DNA of 64,000 bases. Origin: Azadirachta indica (taxonomy: Eukaryota; Streptophyta; Magnoliopsida; Sapindales; Meliaceae). Location of the stretch: assembly GCA_022749755.1 (NCBI GenBank), contig CM040450.1:2532913-2596912 (forward strand). The letters are read 5' to 3'. Below the pieces are notes generated by a model, which saw only the letters and a program-made list of their open reading frames with translations, ran no database searches and was not told where the DNA came from. The position numbers were made by a program, and so were the translations under genes. This document shows positions 62,178 to 64,000 of the stretch, piece after piece. Every line of letters starts with the position of its first letter. Positions within the stretch are counted from its first letter, which is position 1.

Positions 62178-63680
62178 ATGGGCGATCTCCGAGATTGGTC
62201 GCCTGAACCAAACGGCGCTGCTTTGGGAGAGAGGCCGTTGTCTTCCTCGTCATCAGTTTCGTCAAATCAAACGGCAATTGGCGCCGGGTACTGGCAGAGA
62301 GCCGAGGAAGCGACGCGGGGAATCATTTCCCAGGTTCAGCCCACTGTTGTATCCGAAGAGCGAAGGAAAGCGGTTATTGATTACGTGCAAAGGTTAATTA
62401 GAAGTTATCTTGGTTGCGAGGTGAGAATATTATTAGGTTAATTTATTTGTTTATAGTTCAGTGATGTTTAGTCTATAATAATAATAAAGATTGTTTCTTG
62501 TGAAAGAGTGCTAAGGTAATCAATTGTCCAAATGGGCTACTAGTTTACTCGAATTATAAACAATCCTTAATATTATGTGAAATGCTGAAAATTTGCCCAC
62601 CACTGTGTTATTAAAATAGTACATTAAGCTAATGGCTAGGGTTTGTATTTCATTACTTTGATTTTCGTGAAGGAATCAGAACGCGTTGGGGCTAGTGTGA
62701 TACTATAGTTTTGTAACTCATTGTTTAAATTGGAAGTTAGCACGGTTTCATTTAGTAGTTTTAGGAGCATGGAAATTTATTATATGTTTTTCTTTTCCAA
62801 ATATTTGTATGTTGAACTGCCGAATGAGGGTGCAGCAATGGAACATTCTTATTTTTATCTCTTATTTGTTCATTTGAAGGATATTTTTATTGCTTAATCA
62901 GGAATGTCTCCTTGCACTGAAATTAAGTTTGTCATCCGTGCATTGACATTAAGTTGGTAATGATACAGATGGTAAGAAAAAGATGGATTGGTTAATGTTG
63001 ATTGTAGCACTGTAGTTTTATGTTCATACCAAAATATGAATTGAACCTGCCACGTGTTCCCTGTCGGATGAAATTGGAGCAGGTAGGGACTAAGTGATGG
63101 GAAGGTCTTGATTGAGTTGTAAATATGTCATATCATGTGATGCTCGCATAGTATGGGGCTTCCATGAGACACCTATCACATGATTGCTTGAGCTGCCGTT
63201 TTCTGTTTAGATAGAAAAAATAATCAGGTTATCTGTTGGATTGGTTGTTAGCTTTAAGTAATTTGTGTCTGCTGTTATTTTCTTAGGTGTGCGTTCTAAA
63301 TGAGGCCATTTGTTTTGAAAAAAAAAAAATAAATAATAAAATCCATGTTTTACCCATGATTGTCTGCATGAAATAGAGATACCCTATTTTATGTCCAGCT
63401 GAAGTCAACCTAATTTTTTCCGTTCTTTATTTTTGTCTTTTTTCTAAACATTAAACAGGAATGCGGATAATCCTCTAACTCATATTTGTCTTAGGTATTT
63501 CCTTTTGGGTCAGTCCCTTTGAAGACTTATCTCCCTGATGGAGATATTGATCTGACAGCTTTTGGTGGTCTAAACGTTGAGGAGGCTTTGGCCAATGATG
63601 TGTGTTCTGTCCTTGAAAAAGAAGATCAAAACAGGGCTGCTGAGTTTGTAGTTAAAGATGCCCAGCTAATCCGTGCAGAG
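62178..63680 (+). CDS. PAP/OAS1-type nucleotidyltransferase-like protein (5' part, continues past the window)
   Basis: Two exons are visible: 62178-62420 and 63495-63680, both phase 0 with GT-AG junctions. The start ATG 62178 (MGDLRDWSP) is the first in-frame ATG; the frame upstream has no ATG. Exon 1 gives a Ser-rich leader then EERRKAVIDYVQRLIRSYLG; exon 2 gives VFPFGSVPLKTYLPDGDIDL. The G-S (86-87) and D-x-D (98, 100) residues are the metal/nucleotide-binding signature of polymerase-beta-type nucleotidyltransferases. The closest relatives I recall are Arabidopsis 'PAP/OAS1 substrate-binding domain' proteins such as At3g51620, distantly similar to non-canonical poly(A)/(U) polymerases. The true substrate is not known. 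The third carboxylate and PAP-associated domain would lie in later exons beyond 64000. Confidence 0.88.
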
Positions 63681-64000
63681 GTTTGTTACTTCAATCATAT
63701 GTTCACCAGAGATCTTTGTTTCTTAAACACACACGCACACACACATAGATACATATATACATACATAATATATTTCTCCTTCATTTCTTAAATTTCTTCC
63801 TCTTCTTCTAATTGACAATATTTTTTATCTTTTATGAATTGATGCTTTGGTAAATATGTGGTTTGTCGAAATTTACTTCACAATTTTAGCTTCTTCTTTC
63901 AAACCTCCCCCTGCATATTATAATCCTTCAGTCTCATTCTTGTTATAATCTTCCTCCCCTGTTAAGTCAATTGAACATAATAAATACTACTGTTGATGTT
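63681..64000 (+). other. Intron 2 of the nucleotidyltransferase gene (open at window end)
   Basis: Starts with GTTTGTT after CGTGCAGAG and shows pyrimidine-rich AT-rich intron composition with a CA/TA tract near 63728-63765. No acceptor with downstream coding sequence is seen before the window ends. Confidence 0.7.

Noticed and set aside
1..64000. Search for CRISPR arrays, bacterial-type defence loci, integrated viral genomes or biosynthetic gene clusters
   Set aside because: No spaced direct repeats, no viral replicase or coat-like frames, and the genes present are unrelated plant families; the repeats seen are microsatellites and transposon remnants.

Overview
The window is 64 kb of AT-rich nuclear DNA from a flowering plant, most likely a eudicot. 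The support is short GT-AG introns, plant-only gene families (alpha-expansin, type-1 non-specific lipid transfer protein, CAD1-like MACPF protein, plant MATE/DTX transporter, Raf-like kinase) and many AT microsatellites and small transposon remnants. The gene sequences feel Citrus-like, but that is recollection, not something the sequence proves.

Region 1 (about 1.4-15 kb) is a minus-strand tandem cluster of three lipid transfer protein (LTP) genes. Copy 1 is a pseudogene whose promoter is split by a ~3.9 kb CACTA-like insertion; copies 2 and 3 look intact and end in a 10-nt terminal exon. Between copies 2 and 3 lie a solo-LTR-like element with 36-bp tandem repeats and a ~400 bp MITE-like repeat. 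Region 2 (about 15-18 kb) has no gene but holds a GC-richer, promoter-like stretch. Region 3 (about 18-26 kb, plus strand) is a tandem array of three alpha-expansin genes: copy 1 is a pseudogene with a deletion, a frameshift, a stop and an inverted 3' end, and copies 2 and 3 have intact three-exon structures.

Region 4 (26.7-45 kb) holds three minus-strand genes that look single-copy: a CAD1-like MACPF protein (7 exons, 585 aa), a Raf-like Ser/Thr kinase (6 exons, 380 aa) and a MATE/DTX transporter (2 exons, 530 aa). The MACPF and MATE models each need one GC-AG intron. Region 5 (45-56 kb) is gene-poor and holds a ~660 bp non-LTR retroposon with target-site duplication, an inverted second copy of a sequence found near 22-23 kb, and a perfect AT-cored hairpin. 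Region 6 (56-64 kb) has a 9-exon gene for a conserved plant membrane protein of unknown function (221 aa, minus strand), divergent from a PAP/OAS1-type nucleotidyltransferase gene (plus strand) that runs off the window.

The genes do not form a pathway. LTPs and expansins are secreted cell-wall proteins that sit here as unrelated tandem families. I found no CRISPR array, bacterial defence system, convincing tRNA/rRNA gene or recognisable miRNA, and nothing I would call a new biological system. The most unusual items are gene-decay and transposition events: the CACTA-like insertion in the LTP promoter, the inverted expansin 3' end, a hexanucleotide expansion inside an intact expansin, and the GC-AG introns. 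All exon boundaries are hand-derived from frame continuity and splice consensus, without transcript evidence.
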